Positions 1 to 9,334 of a DNA stretch of 64,000 bases are shown here, piece by piece; positions within the stretch are counted from its first letter, which is position 1; every line of letters begins with the position of its first letter. The stretch is taken from contig JAUQPL010000004.1 in assembly GCA_030550395.1 (NCBI GenBank), positions 42,501-106,500 of the forward strand. The letters are read 5' to 3'. Below the pieces are notes generated by a model, which was given only the letters and a program-made list of their open reading frames with translations, ran no database searches and was not told the DNA's origin. Both the position numbers and the translations under genes were made by a program. Source of the stretch: Bacteroidota bacterium. GTDB taxonomy: Bacteria > Bacteroidota > Ignavibacteria > Kapaibacteriales > HRBIN21.

Positions 1-470
1 CGGAAGAGCAACAGTTGTTCCGAATCCTGCTGATGAATCCTTCGTTGTGGTCCGAGATGATCCAGGGGGAAGGGGTAACGCTGGTATCCGAACAAGCCCA
101 GCGGTTATGGGATGTGCTTTGCCAGTTAAGGGAACGCCATCCCGAGCCGCTTGCTGCCCTGGTATCGGATATGGAACTCCAGCAGAGTGAGGTAGGGCAA
201 TGCCTAATGGAGCTTGTTTTCGTTGCTGAGGCTCCGAGTTCCCGCTGGAGCGAGCTCCTTTTAGAAACCCCCGAACCAGATGCGCGGCAGATATTGCAGG
301 AGAGCCTATTGCGGTTACGGCTCCGTCGGGTGGAGGAGCAGCTCCATCAATTGCGGCAGCAGTATGGACAGCTTCACTCCTGGGAGGAGCAGCGCCAGTT
401 GCTGCAACAGATCCAGCAATTGGCTCTTCAGCGGCAGCATCTGTTGAATCAGCTCTCCGGGGGTAGCTGA
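1..470 (+). CDS. dnaG: DNA primase DnaG, C-terminal part only (5' end lies outside the window)
   Basis: Open frame continues to the window edge (EEQQLFRILLMNPSLW...); C-terminal helicase-binding-domain-like helical, Gln-rich tail. Confidence 0.6.
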   Translation, partial: EEQQLFRILLMNPSLWSEMIQGEGVTLVSEQAQRLWDVLCQLRERHPEPLAALVSDMELQQSEVGQCLMELVFVAEAPSSRWSELLLETPEPDARQILQESLLRLRLRRVEEQLHQLRQQYGQLHSWEEQRQLLQQIQQLALQRQHLLNQLSGGS

Positions 471-1402
471 TGGAGCGCCGGCGTACGCTGCTGCAGGGAC
501 TCCCGCTTGCTTTTCTCGCCGCTTTCGCCCTGTGGCTCTATGTCCGACTTGAGCGGACCTACGTCATTACCCTTCAGATCCCCTTGCAGATTGAGTTGCC
601 TTCGGGGCTAGCATTGGCGGCAACAGTTCCATCCACAGTGGTAGCCTATGTCCAGGGGAGTGGATGGCAGATGTTAGGCTTGCAGTTATGGGAGCGTCCC
701 ACGTGGGTTACACTTGCCGTACCAGAGGTGGTGCCTCCGGCGGTTGTTGGGGTAGGGCGTCAGCAACTTCTGCGCTCTCTGTCTTTGCCCGGTTCGGTCA
801 CACTGCTCCACCTTGTACCTGATACACTCACGCTCCGCATAGACAGGGCGCAGGTGCGCACGTTCCTCGTTGCTTCCGCAGTGCGTTTTGAGGTCCCCAA
901 AGGTTTCGTGGTTGCCCAGCTTCAGATGGATCCGGAGCGGGTTGCTATCCGCGGGGCGCTATCTCTGCTGGATTCTATCACGGCGGTTTCTACGGCGGAA
1001 ACTCTTCTGGTTCTTCGCCGATTGGATACCGAAGTGGAGCTGCCGGTGGTGGTCAAACCCGCTTTCCCGCTCCAGGTACGTCCCGGGCGCGTGCGTCTTC
1101 GGGTAAATATCCAACCGGAGGCGGAGGTTGTAATAGAGGACGTTCCCGTGGAAGTTGTGCCTGCCGTTGGTATTGGGGAGCACCAAATTACTCCACGTCG
1201 GGTGCGGGTGTGGTTGCGTGGTCCGCTCGCAGAGGTGGCGAAGGTATCCGTGCAGAACGTACAAGCAGTTGTTCCCTACGAAGAGCTCCTGCGCGATAGC
1301 ACGGGTGTGGTATCGCCTCGGATTCTGGTTCCTCCCAGAATGGAGGTTTTCCGAGTAGAACCGCCCCAGCTCTTCCATTGGCGACGCCGGGAAGGCTTTT
1401 AG
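470..1402 (+). CDS. YbbR-like domain protein (CdaR-type), one N-terminal TM helix
   Basis: 310 aa; N-terminal TM followed by repeated YbbR-like beta modules; ATG overlaps the upstream stop (TGATGG). Confidence 0.7.
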   Translation: MERRRTLLQGLPLAFLAAFALWLYVRLERTYVITLQIPLQIELPSGLALAATVPSTVVAYVQGSGWQMLGLQLWERPTWVTLAVPEVVPPAVVGVGRQQLLRSLSLPGSVTLLHLVPDTLTLRIDRAQVRTFLVASAVRFEVPKGFVVAQLQMDPERVAIRGALSLLDSITAVSTAETLLVLRRLDTEVELPVVVKPAFPLQVRPGRVRLRVNIQPEAEVVIEDVPVEVVPAVGIGEHQITPRRVRVWLRGPLAEVAKVSVQNVQAVVPYEELLRDSTGVVSPRILVPPRMEVFRVEPPQLFHWRRREGF

Positions 1403-1416
1403 GCGAGGTGCTTTTT

Positions 1417-1424
1417 TATTTTTG
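1417..1424 (+). promoter_or_regulatory. TAnnTTTG (-7 type) promoter motif, TATTTTTG
   Basis: Exact match to the Bacteroidota-type -7 element, 35 nt before the ATG at 1460. Confidence 0.5.
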
Positions 1425-1459
1425 TCCCCAGCTCGTAGGACCTGTAGTGGCAGGGGACT

Positions 1460-3139
1460 ATGGAGCTTGAGCGCTGGGTGCAGCAAGCACAGACGGCATA
1501 TGGGGTCTCGCCGCAGCAACTTCAGTTCCCCTTCCCTTCGCTGGGAGCGGTGCTGCGTGAGCATCTCCGCCGTCGTCCGGACAAGCCGTTCCTGATTTCG
1601 TACACCGAGGACGGGGAACGCCACCAGTTTACCTATGCCGAGTTTGCTGAGCGTGTGCTCCGCACCGTTGCTCTCTTGCAGCAGAGGGGAATTCGCCCTG
1701 GGGAACGGGTTGCAACGGCGGCGCACAACCACCATGATACAATCGTGCAGTACTTTGCCGCATGGGTCCTGGGAGCCTGTGTTGTACCGCTGAACATGAC
1801 GGAAGAGGATTCGCGTCTGCGCTACGTCCTGGAGAATTCGCAGGCGCGGTTCCTCTTCTGCCGTGAGGATTATATGCACCGCCTTCCCCACTTCTGTCCG
1901 GATGGTGTTGAAGTTGTGCCGGTATACAACGACGAGACTTGTCCGGATGGCTTCCACAGCCTCATCCGACGCTATGAGCCAGCGGCGATCCCGGAGGAGA
2001 ACTTCTGGGATCAGGAGGCTCTCATTGTTTACACCAGCGGCACGACGGGCTTGCCGAAGGGGGTGGTCTTGGTCCAGCGGAATCTTTTTGCCGATGGCTA
2101 TGAAATTGCCCGTTGGCATGGGGTGGGAGAAAACACCCGCATGATGTGTGTACTTCCCGTCCACCATGTTAATGGAATCGTGGTCACGCATGTGACCCCT
2201 TTCCTGGTAGGCGCTTCTGTGGTGCTGAATCGGAAGTTTCAGACAGACTCCTTCTTCCCGCGTATTGTTGCCGAAGGGGTTCACATTGTCTCCGTTGTTC
2301 CAACATTGCTGGCATTTCTTCTGGAAGCAGATGCAGACCCTCTGGATGCCTCACGGCGGGGTTTCCGGCACCTCATCTGCGGCGCCGGACCGTTGACATG
2401 CGAATTAGCACAGCGCTTTGAAGAGCGATACCGTATCCCGATTATCCACGGCTATGGGCTTTCGGAGACCACGTGCTATTCGTGTTTCCTGCCCGTTGAG
2501 CAGAGTTGGGAGGAGCATCAAAGGTGGATGCAGGACTACGGTTTCCCCAGCATTGGGATTGCTATCCCGTGCAATGAGATGGCGATTCAGGATGCCTTGG
2601 GGAATGAACTTCCTGAGGGCGAGCGGGGCGAGATTGTGATCCGGGGTTGGAATGTGATGAAGGGCTACTTTGCCAATCCCAAAGCCAATCAGGAAGCCTT
2701 CGCTCATGGATGGTTCCACAGTGGGGACGAAGGATTCTACCGAACGGATGCTCAGGGACGGCGTTACTTCTTCATCACAGGGCGCATAAAGGAGCTGATT
2801 ATCCGCGGTGGCGTCAACATTGCGCCGCTGGAAATTGATGAAGTCCTGGCGCGGGCTCCCGGAGTGCGTGCCGGGATTGCCGTGGGATTTGAGCATGAGT
2901 TGTACGGGGAAGAGGTTGGCGCACTGGTGATTCCGCAAGAAGGGGCATCGCCGGAGGAAATTCTTCGCTTCTGCGCCCGCCATCTGCCCTTTCACAAAAC
3001 ACCGAAGGTAGTGTTGTTTACCGATTCATTGCCGGTGACCACAACGGGCAAGTACCAGCGTGGTCGAGTCAAGCACTTGTTTGAGCCATGGCGGCGGGTG
3101 CAATTCCGTCCGGAGGATTTTCAGGGAAAGGCTCCATAA
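1460..3139 (+). CDS. AMP-binding acyl-CoA ligase/synthetase
   Basis: 559 aa; YTSGTTGLPKGV, GYGLSETT, ADP-forming C-terminal TGRIKELIIRGG and TTTGKYQRG motifs. Confidence 0.9.
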   Translation: MELERWVQQAQTAYGVSPQQLQFPFPSLGAVLREHLRRRPDKPFLISYTEDGERHQFTYAEFAERVLRTVALLQQRGIRPGERVATAAHNHHDTIVQYFAAWVLGACVVPLNMTEEDSRLRYVLENSQARFLFCREDYMHRLPHFCPDGVEVVPVYNDETCPDGFHSLIRRYEPAAIPEENFWDQEALIVYTSGTTGLPKGVVLVQRNLFADGYEIARWHGVGENTRMMCVLPVHHVNGIVVTHVTPFLVGASVVLNRKFQTDSFFPRIVAEGVHIVSVVPTLLAFLLEADADPLDASRRGFRHLICGAGPLTCELAQRFEERYRIPIIHGYGLSETTCYSCFLPVEQSWEEHQRWMQDYGFPSIGIAIPCNEMAIQDALGNELPEGERGEIVIRGWNVMKGYFANPKANQEAFAHGWFHSGDEGFYRTDAQGRRYFFITGRIKELIIRGGVNIAPLEIDEVLARAPGVRAGIAVGFEHELYGEEVGALVIPQEGASPEEILRFCARHLPFHKTPKVVLFTDSLPVTTTGKYQRGRVKHLFEPWRRVQFRPEDFQGKAP

Positions 3140-3391
3140 GGGGACTTCTGGGTGCGCCGTGGTACTATGGGGGCTCAGATAGGGTTTTCGGCCGATGAGC
3201 CTGCCTTCGGAGCAAGGAGCGGCTTTTACCTAACCGGAGGGGCAGGAGGACAATCGGGAGGGAGCGGGGGCTTCTAAAGAGGGCATATGCGATAGGGGCA
3301 AGTGGTGGAGACGGGGGAATGTATCGGGTGAACGGTGGGCGTCAGTGGGCAGGTTGCAGTGGTTGCAAGGACTGTGGCAGTCATGCAATAG

Positions 3392-4111
3392 TCACTGCCG
3401 GGGGAGAGCAATTGCCGGCATCCGGGAGCGAACCCATTCACTGCGGCGCTGGATGTAGCGGGTCGGGGCTGCCGGTGACCAAAGGCGGGGATTGGGGAGT
3501 ACGGCGGCCAGGAGGGAGGCTTCCCGAGCGCTAAGAGCCCGAGCAGGTTTGCCAAAGTAGTGCTGGGAAGCTGCCTCCACGCCATAAATCCCTTCGCCCC
3601 ATTCCACGATGTTGGTGTATACTTCCAGGATGCGCTGCTTTCCCCAAAAGGTCTCAATCAGCACGGTGAAGTACGCCTCTACGGCTTTGCGCACATAGGT
3701 GCGCATGGGGAGGAGGAAAGCATTCTTTGCCGTTTGCATGGAGATAGTGCTAGCACCGTAGAGACGGCGACCACGTAGACGTTCATTGCGACGGCGAGCT
3801 TGCTCAATGGCATGCCAGTCAAAGCCGTAGTGCTGGATGAACCGAGCGTCCTCAGCGGCAATGAGGGCGCGCAGGAGCGGTGGAGCAACTTCCGACACCG
3901 GTTCCCAACGGTAATGGATGCCAATCCATTTTCCCCGGAAGACTCCTTCAAGCAGCCGCTGGAGCATCAGAGGTGTCACCGGCGGAGGAATGACCGCGTA
4001 GAGGAGGACCCATATGATGGAAACGGCGTATGCGAAGAGGCAAGCGTAACCGAGCATAGCTGCAAGATGCCGCAGCCAGTAGACAAGCAGTGCCGAGGAT
4101 ATGCGCAACAT
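3392..4111 (-). CDS. mtgA: Monofunctional biosynthetic peptidoglycan transglycosylase
   Basis: GT51 motifs EDARFIQHYGFDW, STISMQTAKNAFL, KQRILEVYTNIVEWGEGIYGVEAAS. Confidence 0.88.
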   Translation of the reverse strand: MLRISSALLVYWLRHLAAMLGYACLFAYAVSIIWVLLYAVIPPPVTPLMLQRLLEGVFRGKWIGIHYRWEPVSEVAPPLLRALIAAEDARFIQHYGFDWHAIEQARRRNERLRGRRLYGASTISMQTAKNAFLLPMRTYVRKAVEAYFTVLIETFWGKQRILEVYTNIVEWGEGIYGVEAASQHYFGKPARALSAREASLLAAVLPNPRLWSPAAPTRYIQRRSEWVRSRMPAIALPRQ

Positions 4112-4119
4112 CTGGCAGA

Positions 4120-4809
4120 CTAGCTCCGTTGGCGTGCCAATAGATACTCCGCCAGGGCGATGTCTGACGGGTGCGTGATTTTAATGTTTTCCCAGGCGCC
4201 TTCAACGACGGCGACAGGGTGACCGAGAGCTTCTACAAGTGCCGCATCATCGGTGGCGTACCAGCCGCGCTGCATTGCTGCCCGATAGGCTTCCTCTAGC
4301 AACTCACGCCGGAATGCCTGGGGCGTCTGGATGAGGCGGAGGCGTTCGCGGGGGAGGGTCTGGCGCACGGTATTTTCCAGGGTGATCTCCTTGATAGTGT
4401 CGCTCGGAGGGATGCCGGGGATGGCGGCGCCGTAGCGCTGGGCGGCTTGGAGGACCCGTTGGAACAGCTCTGGAGGAGCCAATGGACGGACAGCGTCGTG
4501 GATGATAAGGTACTCCGCCTTGCGAGCTTCTTCCGTTCGCAGAGCATTTGCTACGGAGTCCTGTCGTTCAGCGCCACCGGAGACAATGCGGCAGACCTTG
4601 CAGAGGTTGTAGTCACGGCATAACTGCTGCAAGCGCTCCGTGTACTCGCTCGAAACAGCCACCACGACAGCCCCAATTTCAGGCACCCGCTCCAACAGGC
4701 GAAGGGTGTGGACCACGAGGGGGACGTTGTGTACGGGGAGAAACTGTTTCGGGATAGGGAATTGTAGGCGCTTTCCGTATCCGGCTGCAGGGATGATGGC
4801 AACCACCAT
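4120..4809 (-). CDS. ispD: 2-C-methyl-D-erythritol 4-phosphate cytidylyltransferase
   Basis: AAGYGKRLQFPIPKQFL, SGGAERQDSVANAL, HDAVRPL. Confidence 0.92.
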   Translation of the reverse strand: MVVAIIPAAGYGKRLQFPIPKQFLPVHNVPLVVHTLRLLERVPEIGAVVVAVSSEYTERLQQLCRDYNLCKVCRIVSGGAERQDSVANALRTEEARKAEYLIIHDAVRPLAPPELFQRVLQAAQRYGAAIPGIPPSDTIKEITLENTVRQTLPRERLRLIQTPQAFRRELLEEAYRAAMQRGWYATDDAALVEALGHPVAVVEGAWENIKITHPSDIALAEYLLARQRS

Positions 4810-4810
4810 G

Positions 4811-6052
4811 TTACCGAGTCCGGTAGAGCTGCCGGTATCCGTTCAAAAGAAGTCCGACCATTGCCATGTTGATGGTGAGGGCCGAACCACCGGAGCTGAC
4901 GAAGGGGAGGGGCAATCCAATGACTGGGGCAATTCCTAATGCCATCCCGATGTTGATGGCGGCGTGGAAAAACCATATCCCACCGATACCGCTGATAAGC
5001 AGGCTCCAGAAAGGTTCATCTCGGAGTCGGTGTGCCAACGTAAAGACATGCCAGAGCAATCCGAACAGAACCGCCAAGAGTAAGGTTGCTCCCACAAAGC
5101 CGAACTCTTCGGCAGGGACGCAGAAGATGAAGTCGTTTATCTGTTGCGGGACGAAGCGGAGCTGGGTCTGCGTACCCTGTTGGAATCCCTTTCCAGTCAA
5201 GCCCCCACTCCCGATGGCAAGGATGGATTGGATGACATGGTAGCCAGTGCTCTGAGGATTCTGCTCGGGATTGAGCAAGCTTTGGATGCGGGCTTGTTGG
5301 TGAGGTTTAAGGAAGCGGTAAAGGGACGAAGCTCCCCAGCCGGCAGCAACGATGCCAGCCACACAGAGCAAAGCGGGGAGCAACCGAGGTCGGGTCAAGA
5401 AGATAGCCACAGCTGCTACCAGAATGCCGAGCAGCAGTGCTGTGGTTCCCATCAGCGAAAGGAGTGCCACCGCTGCCACAGCGACGGGCATCAAGACGAC
5501 CAGAGGATGGGCACCACCCCAGAGGAAGACGGTAAGCAGGAGAGCCCCGAAAACCATTGCGGAGCCAGCATCCGGTTGCAGAAGCACCAGGAGCGCAGGG
5601 AAGAGGACAATGGCACCGCCTACCAAAACGGTCCGCAATTGTCGTAGGGATCGATTCTCTGAGCTGAGGAAGTGAGCAAGGAAGAGCAGAGTCGTCAGCT
5701 TGGCAAGTTCTACTGGCTGGAAGGTGGTACCAGCTATGGAGAACCAGCTTTTGGAGCCGTGCACGGCTTGTCCAATCAGAAGAACGAGGGCTAAGAGGAA
5801 GAGTCCGCCGGCGTATGCGAGGAGCACGATACGTTCCAGCCAAGAGTAAGGGGTCCAGGACAGAATCAGGGTTGCAATCAGCCCGAGGGAAGCATGGAGG
5901 AGGTGCTCCATACCGGACTTAGGCGAGACGCTATAAATGGCGATAAACCCGAAGGCAATCAAGAGGGCTACCAGCAGGATGGTGATCCAGTCTATTTGTC
6001 GGAGCCAGCGGTGCCAGCTGGGAAGCGTTGGTTCGGGTTCAGAGAGCACCAT
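4811..6052 (-). CDS. rodA: Rod-shape-determining SEDS protein RodA
   Basis: 413 aa polytopic; LQPDAGSA, EEFGFVGA, LPLPFVSSGGSALT SEDS motifs. Confidence 0.9.
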   Translation of the reverse strand: MVLSEPEPTLPSWHRWLRQIDWITILLVALLIAFGFIAIYSVSPKSGMEHLLHASLGLIATLILSWTPYSWLERIVLLAYAGGLFLLALVLLIGQAVHGSKSWFSIAGTTFQPVELAKLTTLLFLAHFLSSENRSLRQLRTVLVGGAIVLFPALLVLLQPDAGSAMVFGALLLTVFLWGGAHPLVVLMPVAVAAVALLSLMGTTALLLGILVAAVAIFLTRPRLLPALLCVAGIVAAGWGASSLYRFLKPHQQARIQSLLNPEQNPQSTGYHVIQSILAIGSGGLTGKGFQQGTQTQLRFVPQQINDFIFCVPAEEFGFVGATLLLAVLFGLLWHVFTLAHRLRDEPFWSLLISGIGGIWFFHAAINIGMALGIAPVIGLPLPFVSSGGSALTINMAMVGLLLNGYRQLYRTR

Positions 6053-6959
6053 CGCTACAGCACCAAGGCAAAGGCTGGGGAACTAACCGGCGGAAGGCTT
6101 CGCAGTAGCGTTGGCGAGTCTGCTCAACGATTTCCGGCGGAAGTTCTGGTGCTGGGGGACGCTTGTCCCAACCGAGCTGTTCCAAGTAGTCGCGCACAAA
6201 CTGCTTGTCCATGTCCGTGGGCGGAAGGCCAGCTTCGTAGTGTTCCAGTAGCCAAAAGCGCGAGGAGTCCGGCGTCAGGAGTTCGTCGATGAGCAGTAGA
6301 GTTCCATCGGGGGCAATGCCAAACTCCAGCTTAGTATCAGCTAAGATGAGTCCGCGGCGGCCGCAATAGGCAGAAGCCTCAGTGTAGAGGCGGAGGGAGA
6401 GTTCACGCACGCGGTCGGCCAGCTCTTTCCCTACCAATTGTTCCAGCTCCGAAGGGCTGATAGGTTCGTCGTGCCCGCTATGGGCCTTCGTTGTTGGGGT
6501 GAACAGGGGTTCCGGGAGGGGGCTTCCGTAGTGAAGACCTGTGGGGAGGCGAAGGCCAGCGACAGACCGAGTCTGTTGATACTCCTTCCATGCCGAACCT
6601 GCAAGGTAGCCGCGAACGATGCACTCCACCGGCAGCGGGGTTGCCCGCCGAACAATGAGGGCACGTCCGCGAAGGAGAGTGGCGAACAGTTGGAATTCAG
6701 GAAGGCTCTCGGGCTCTGCATGGAGGAGATGGTTAGGCAGCAGCATTTGCGTCCGTTCAAACCAAAAGCGGGAAAGCTGTGTGAGGATGACCCCTTTGCA
6801 TGGGATAGGCTGGGGAAGAACGACGTCGAAAGCCGACAGTCGGTCCGTTGCCACCATGAGGAGGCGCTCTGCATCTAAAGCGTAGAGGTCACGGACCTTC
6901 CCGCGTCGGACCAGCGGAAAGGGAAGTTCTGTCGTCGTGATAGGAGTAGAGGACACCAT
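6039..6959 (-). CDS. purC: Phosphoribosylaminoimidazole-succinocarboxamide synthase
   Basis: MVSSTPITTTELPFPLVRRGKVRDLYAL... with DRLSAFDVVLPQPIPCKG; the ORF track's longer upstream extension is out-of-family and antisense to the ABC gene. Confidence 0.9.
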   Translation of the reverse strand: MVSSTPITTTELPFPLVRRGKVRDLYALDAERLLMVATDRLSAFDVVLPQPIPCKGVILTQLSRFWFERTQMLLPNHLLHAEPESLPEFQLFATLLRGRALIVRRATPLPVECIVRGYLAGSAWKEYQQTRSVAGLRLPTGLHYGSPLPEPLFTPTTKAHSGHDEPISPSELEQLVGKELADRVRELSLRLYTEASAYCGRRGLILADTKLEFGIAPDGTLLLIDELLTPDSSRFWLLEHYEAGLPPTDMDKQFVRDYLEQLGWDKRPPAPELPPEIVEQTRQRYCEAFRRLVPQPLPWCCSDGAL

Positions 6960-6976
6960 TAGAGCGCGTCTATCTG

Positions 6977-6984
6977 CAAAACTA
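6977..6984 (-). promoter_or_regulatory. TAnnTTTG promoter motif, TAGTTTTG
   Basis: 18 nt upstream of the purC ATG on the minus strand. Confidence 0.5.
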
Positions 6985-7068
6985 CGACAGCCGAATCTCT
7001 GATGGTCGCCGTGCAGGGCAAGGGATGCTATTCGTCTTTGGTATGCGTCGTGTTTGCCGGAGACAGGG

Positions 7069-8103
7069 ATGGATGCGATTATCACCGAGGGGCTGACACG
7101 AATTTTCCGCTCACCTATCAAGCCGGAGGGGCTATGGGGAGCAGTGCGTTCATTTTTCCGTCGGCAGTATCGGGAATATGCGGCGGTGCACGGTATTACA
7201 CTGCGGATTGCTGAGGGGGAGCTTGTAGGGCTTTTAGGGGCAAATGGGGCGGGGAAGACAACACTTCTGAAGCTTTTGACCGGGCTTCTGTATCCAACAG
7301 CCGGGAGTGCTCGTGTACTGGGCTTTATCCCGTGGGAGCGCTCGGAAGCATTCCGTCGGCAGATTGCTCTGGTCATGGGGCAGCGGAGCCAATTGTGGTG
7401 GGATTTGCCGGCGGCGGATTCCTTCCTGCTTCACCGGGCGATGTATCGGGTTCCGGAAGCAGAGTTCCGGCGTCGGCGGGATGAGCTAGCAGCCATGCTT
7501 GGGATTGCGGACAAGCTCCATATCCAGGTTCGCCGCCTCTCCCTGGGCGAACGGATGAAATGTGAGATTTTAGCGGCGCTCCTCCATGCCCCGCGAGTGC
7601 TGTTTCTGGATGAACCAACGCTGGGATTGGACGTCGTTGCGCAGCAGGCGGTGCGCAATTTCTTGGCAGAATACAATCGTACAACGGGCACGACAATCGT
7701 GCTCACAAGTCATTACATGGCCGACATTGAGCAGCTCTGCCAACGAGTTATCGTGTTAGACCGTGGACGTGTGCTCTTTGACGGTGCCTTGAGTCAGTTG
7801 GTGCGGCAGTTTGTAGGAGAAAAGATTCTACGGGTGGAGTTCTCGCAACCTGTGGCTGCAGAGGAGCTCCGGGCGTTTGGCGAGCTCCATCGCTGGGATG
7901 GCACGACGGCCGTGCTTAAAGTTCCGCGGCAGCAGGCAGCACAGCGGGCAGCAGCCGTGCTCAATCATTTTCCCATCATTGACGTTGCCGTTGAGGATCT
8001 ACCGGTGGAGGAGGTGATCCGCGCTCTCTTCCGAGCAAGTCAAGCATGGCAGCCGCAGGAATCAGCCTTCCGTACCGATGGGAAAGGGGCTACTTCGGTG
8101 TGA
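7069..8103 (+). CDS. ABC-2 type transporter ATP-binding protein
   Basis: Walker A GANGAGKTT, signature LSLGERMK, Walker B VLFLDEPTLGLD; ATG at 7069 (MDAIITEG) preferred over TTG at 7054. Confidence 0.88.
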   Translation: MDAIITEGLTRIFRSPIKPEGLWGAVRSFFRRQYREYAAVHGITLRIAEGELVGLLGANGAGKTTLLKLLTGLLYPTAGSARVLGFIPWERSEAFRRQIALVMGQRSQLWWDLPAADSFLLHRAMYRVPEAEFRRRRDELAAMLGIADKLHIQVRRLSLGERMKCEILAALLHAPRVLFLDEPTLGLDVVAQQAVRNFLAEYNRTTGTTIVLTSHYMADIEQLCQRVIVLDRGRVLFDGALSQLVRQFVGEKILRVEFSQPVAAEELRAFGELHRWDGTTAVLKVPRQQAAQRAAAVLNHFPIIDVAVEDLPVEEVIRALFRASQAWQPQESAFRTDGKGATSV

Positions 8104-8127
8104 GCGTGTTTTGGGAAGTGTGCTGCG

Positions 8128-8135
8128 TAATTTTG
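8128..8135 (+). promoter_or_regulatory. TAnnTTTG promoter motif, TAATTTTG, upstream of tRNA-Arg
   Basis: Exact motif about 21 nt before the tRNA 5' end; TTTTG at 8109-8113 could be the -33 element. Confidence 0.5.
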
Positions 8136-8156
8136 CAGTGTCACACTTCAGAAAGT

Positions 8157-8230
8157 GGACCCGTAGTTCAGCTGGATAGAACACAGGTTTCCTAAACCTG
8201 GTGTCAGAGGTTCGAGTCCTCTCGGGTCCA
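8157..8230 (+). tRNA. tRNA-Arg(CCT); CCA not encoded
   Basis: Cloverleaf: acceptor GGACCCG/CGGGTCC, D stem GTTC/GAAC, anticodon stem CAGGT-TTCCTAA-ACCTG, T stem AGAGG-TTCGAGT-CCTCT. Confidence 0.93.
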
Positions 8231-9334
8231 CTCGGAGGCTGGCAGCGGCAGACGGAAGAGAACGCGTGTCCCGCCGCCGGGGGCTTGTTCAATGTGGAAG
8301 CTGCCACCGTAGAGTTCCACCAAGCGTTTCGCCAAGGTCAGCCCTAAGCCGATCCCTTGTTGTTCGTACAGGAGCCGTCCAGGTTGGTGGTATGCCCGGA
8401 TTCGGTTGGGGAGATCGGGGGGAATGCCAGGGCCGTGGTCTCGGATTTCCGCCAGGAATTCGTTCTCGGTGGACCAAGTGTGGATGAAGATAGGGGAGCC
8501 AGGGGGAGAGAACTTCAAAGCGTTGTCCAGGAGTTCCTCGGCGATTTTGGCGAAGTGTTCCGTTGGCATTGCCAGGCGAAGGTTCAGTGCCATCAGGGAA
8601 AAGCGGAGGTCGGTTGCTCGTTCATATTCCTCTGCCTTCATGAGGGCGATATCCTGCAGCACGATGGAGGGTTCTTCGACGGTGAACTGACGGAGCTGCT
8701 CCACTAATTCGGGGGCATTGGCTAAAAAGTCCGTTCGGGCGTAAAGAAGGAAATTCTCCGTCAGTCGGAGGAGGCGACGAGCGGAAAGCTGGATATCTTC
8801 ACTCAATTCGCGCAACTCGTCTGCAGTAAGCTTGTCGGCGAAGACTTGGAGGTGGGTGGCGGCCCCTAAAATTCCGTTGAGGGCGGTCCGGAACTCATGG
8901 GGCAGGGCGTAACTGAGGCTTCGTTCCAGTTCGGAGAGGCGTTCCTTGTATTCGGCTTGGAGTAGCGTAGAGCGCTCTAAGTGGCGGTTGATGACCTCCA
9001 GCAGAGCTTGTCCTGTGATAGGCTTCGTTAGGTAATCATCGGCTCCGATTTGAAGTCCGATCCGGGCGTCCATTTGGCTAGCGCGGGCAGTCAGGATGAT
9101 AAACGGGACAGAGCTGAGCTCTTCTGTGTGGCGCACTGCTTGGAGGACTCCGATACCATCTATTTCAGGCAGTGCCAAGTCACAGAGAATAAGGTCTGGT
9201 CTCTCCTGCACGGCCAACTCTATACCCTGACGCCCTGTTGTAGCGACAAGGACGGTGTGCCCCTCTAATTGCAAGATGCGAGCAATGCCGTGGGCAAGGT
9301 ATTCGGCGTCCTCAATGACCAGGATCTTCGCCAT
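8204..9334 (-). CDS. REC-HisKA-HATPase response regulator/histidine kinase
   Basis: MAKILVIEDAE... LILCDLALPEIDG, LTKP; HEFRTALNGILG; N box ELLDNALKFSPPG; DHGPGIP; GLGLTLAKRLVELYGG. Confidence 0.88.
   Translation of the reverse strand: MAKILVIEDAEYLAHGIARILQLEGHTVLVATTGRQGIELAVQERPDLILCDLALPEIDGIGVLQAVRHTEELSSVPFIILTARASQMDARIGLQIGADDYLTKPITGQALLEVINRHLERSTLLQAEYKERLSELERSLSYALPHEFRTALNGILGAATHLQVFADKLTADELRELSEDIQLSARRLLRLTENFLLYARTDFLANAPELVEQLRQFTVEEPSIVLQDIALMKAEEYERATDLRFSLMALNLRLAMPTEHFAKIAEELLDNALKFSPPGSPIFIHTWSTENEFLAEIRDHGPGIPPDLPNRIRAYHQPGRLLYEQQGIGLGLTLAKRLVELYGGSFHIEQAPGGGTRVLFRLPLPASEWTREDSNL

Noticed and set aside
959-2284. 441-aa minus-strand ORF
   Set aside because: Antisense to YbbR and the acyl-CoA ligase, low-complexity His/Arg-rich translation with no family signature; typical shadow ORF at this GC content.
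6960-7376. N-terminal extension of purC in the ORF track
   Set aside because: Extension is antisense to the ABC ATPase; PurC homology begins at MVSSTPITTTELPF (ATG 6959).
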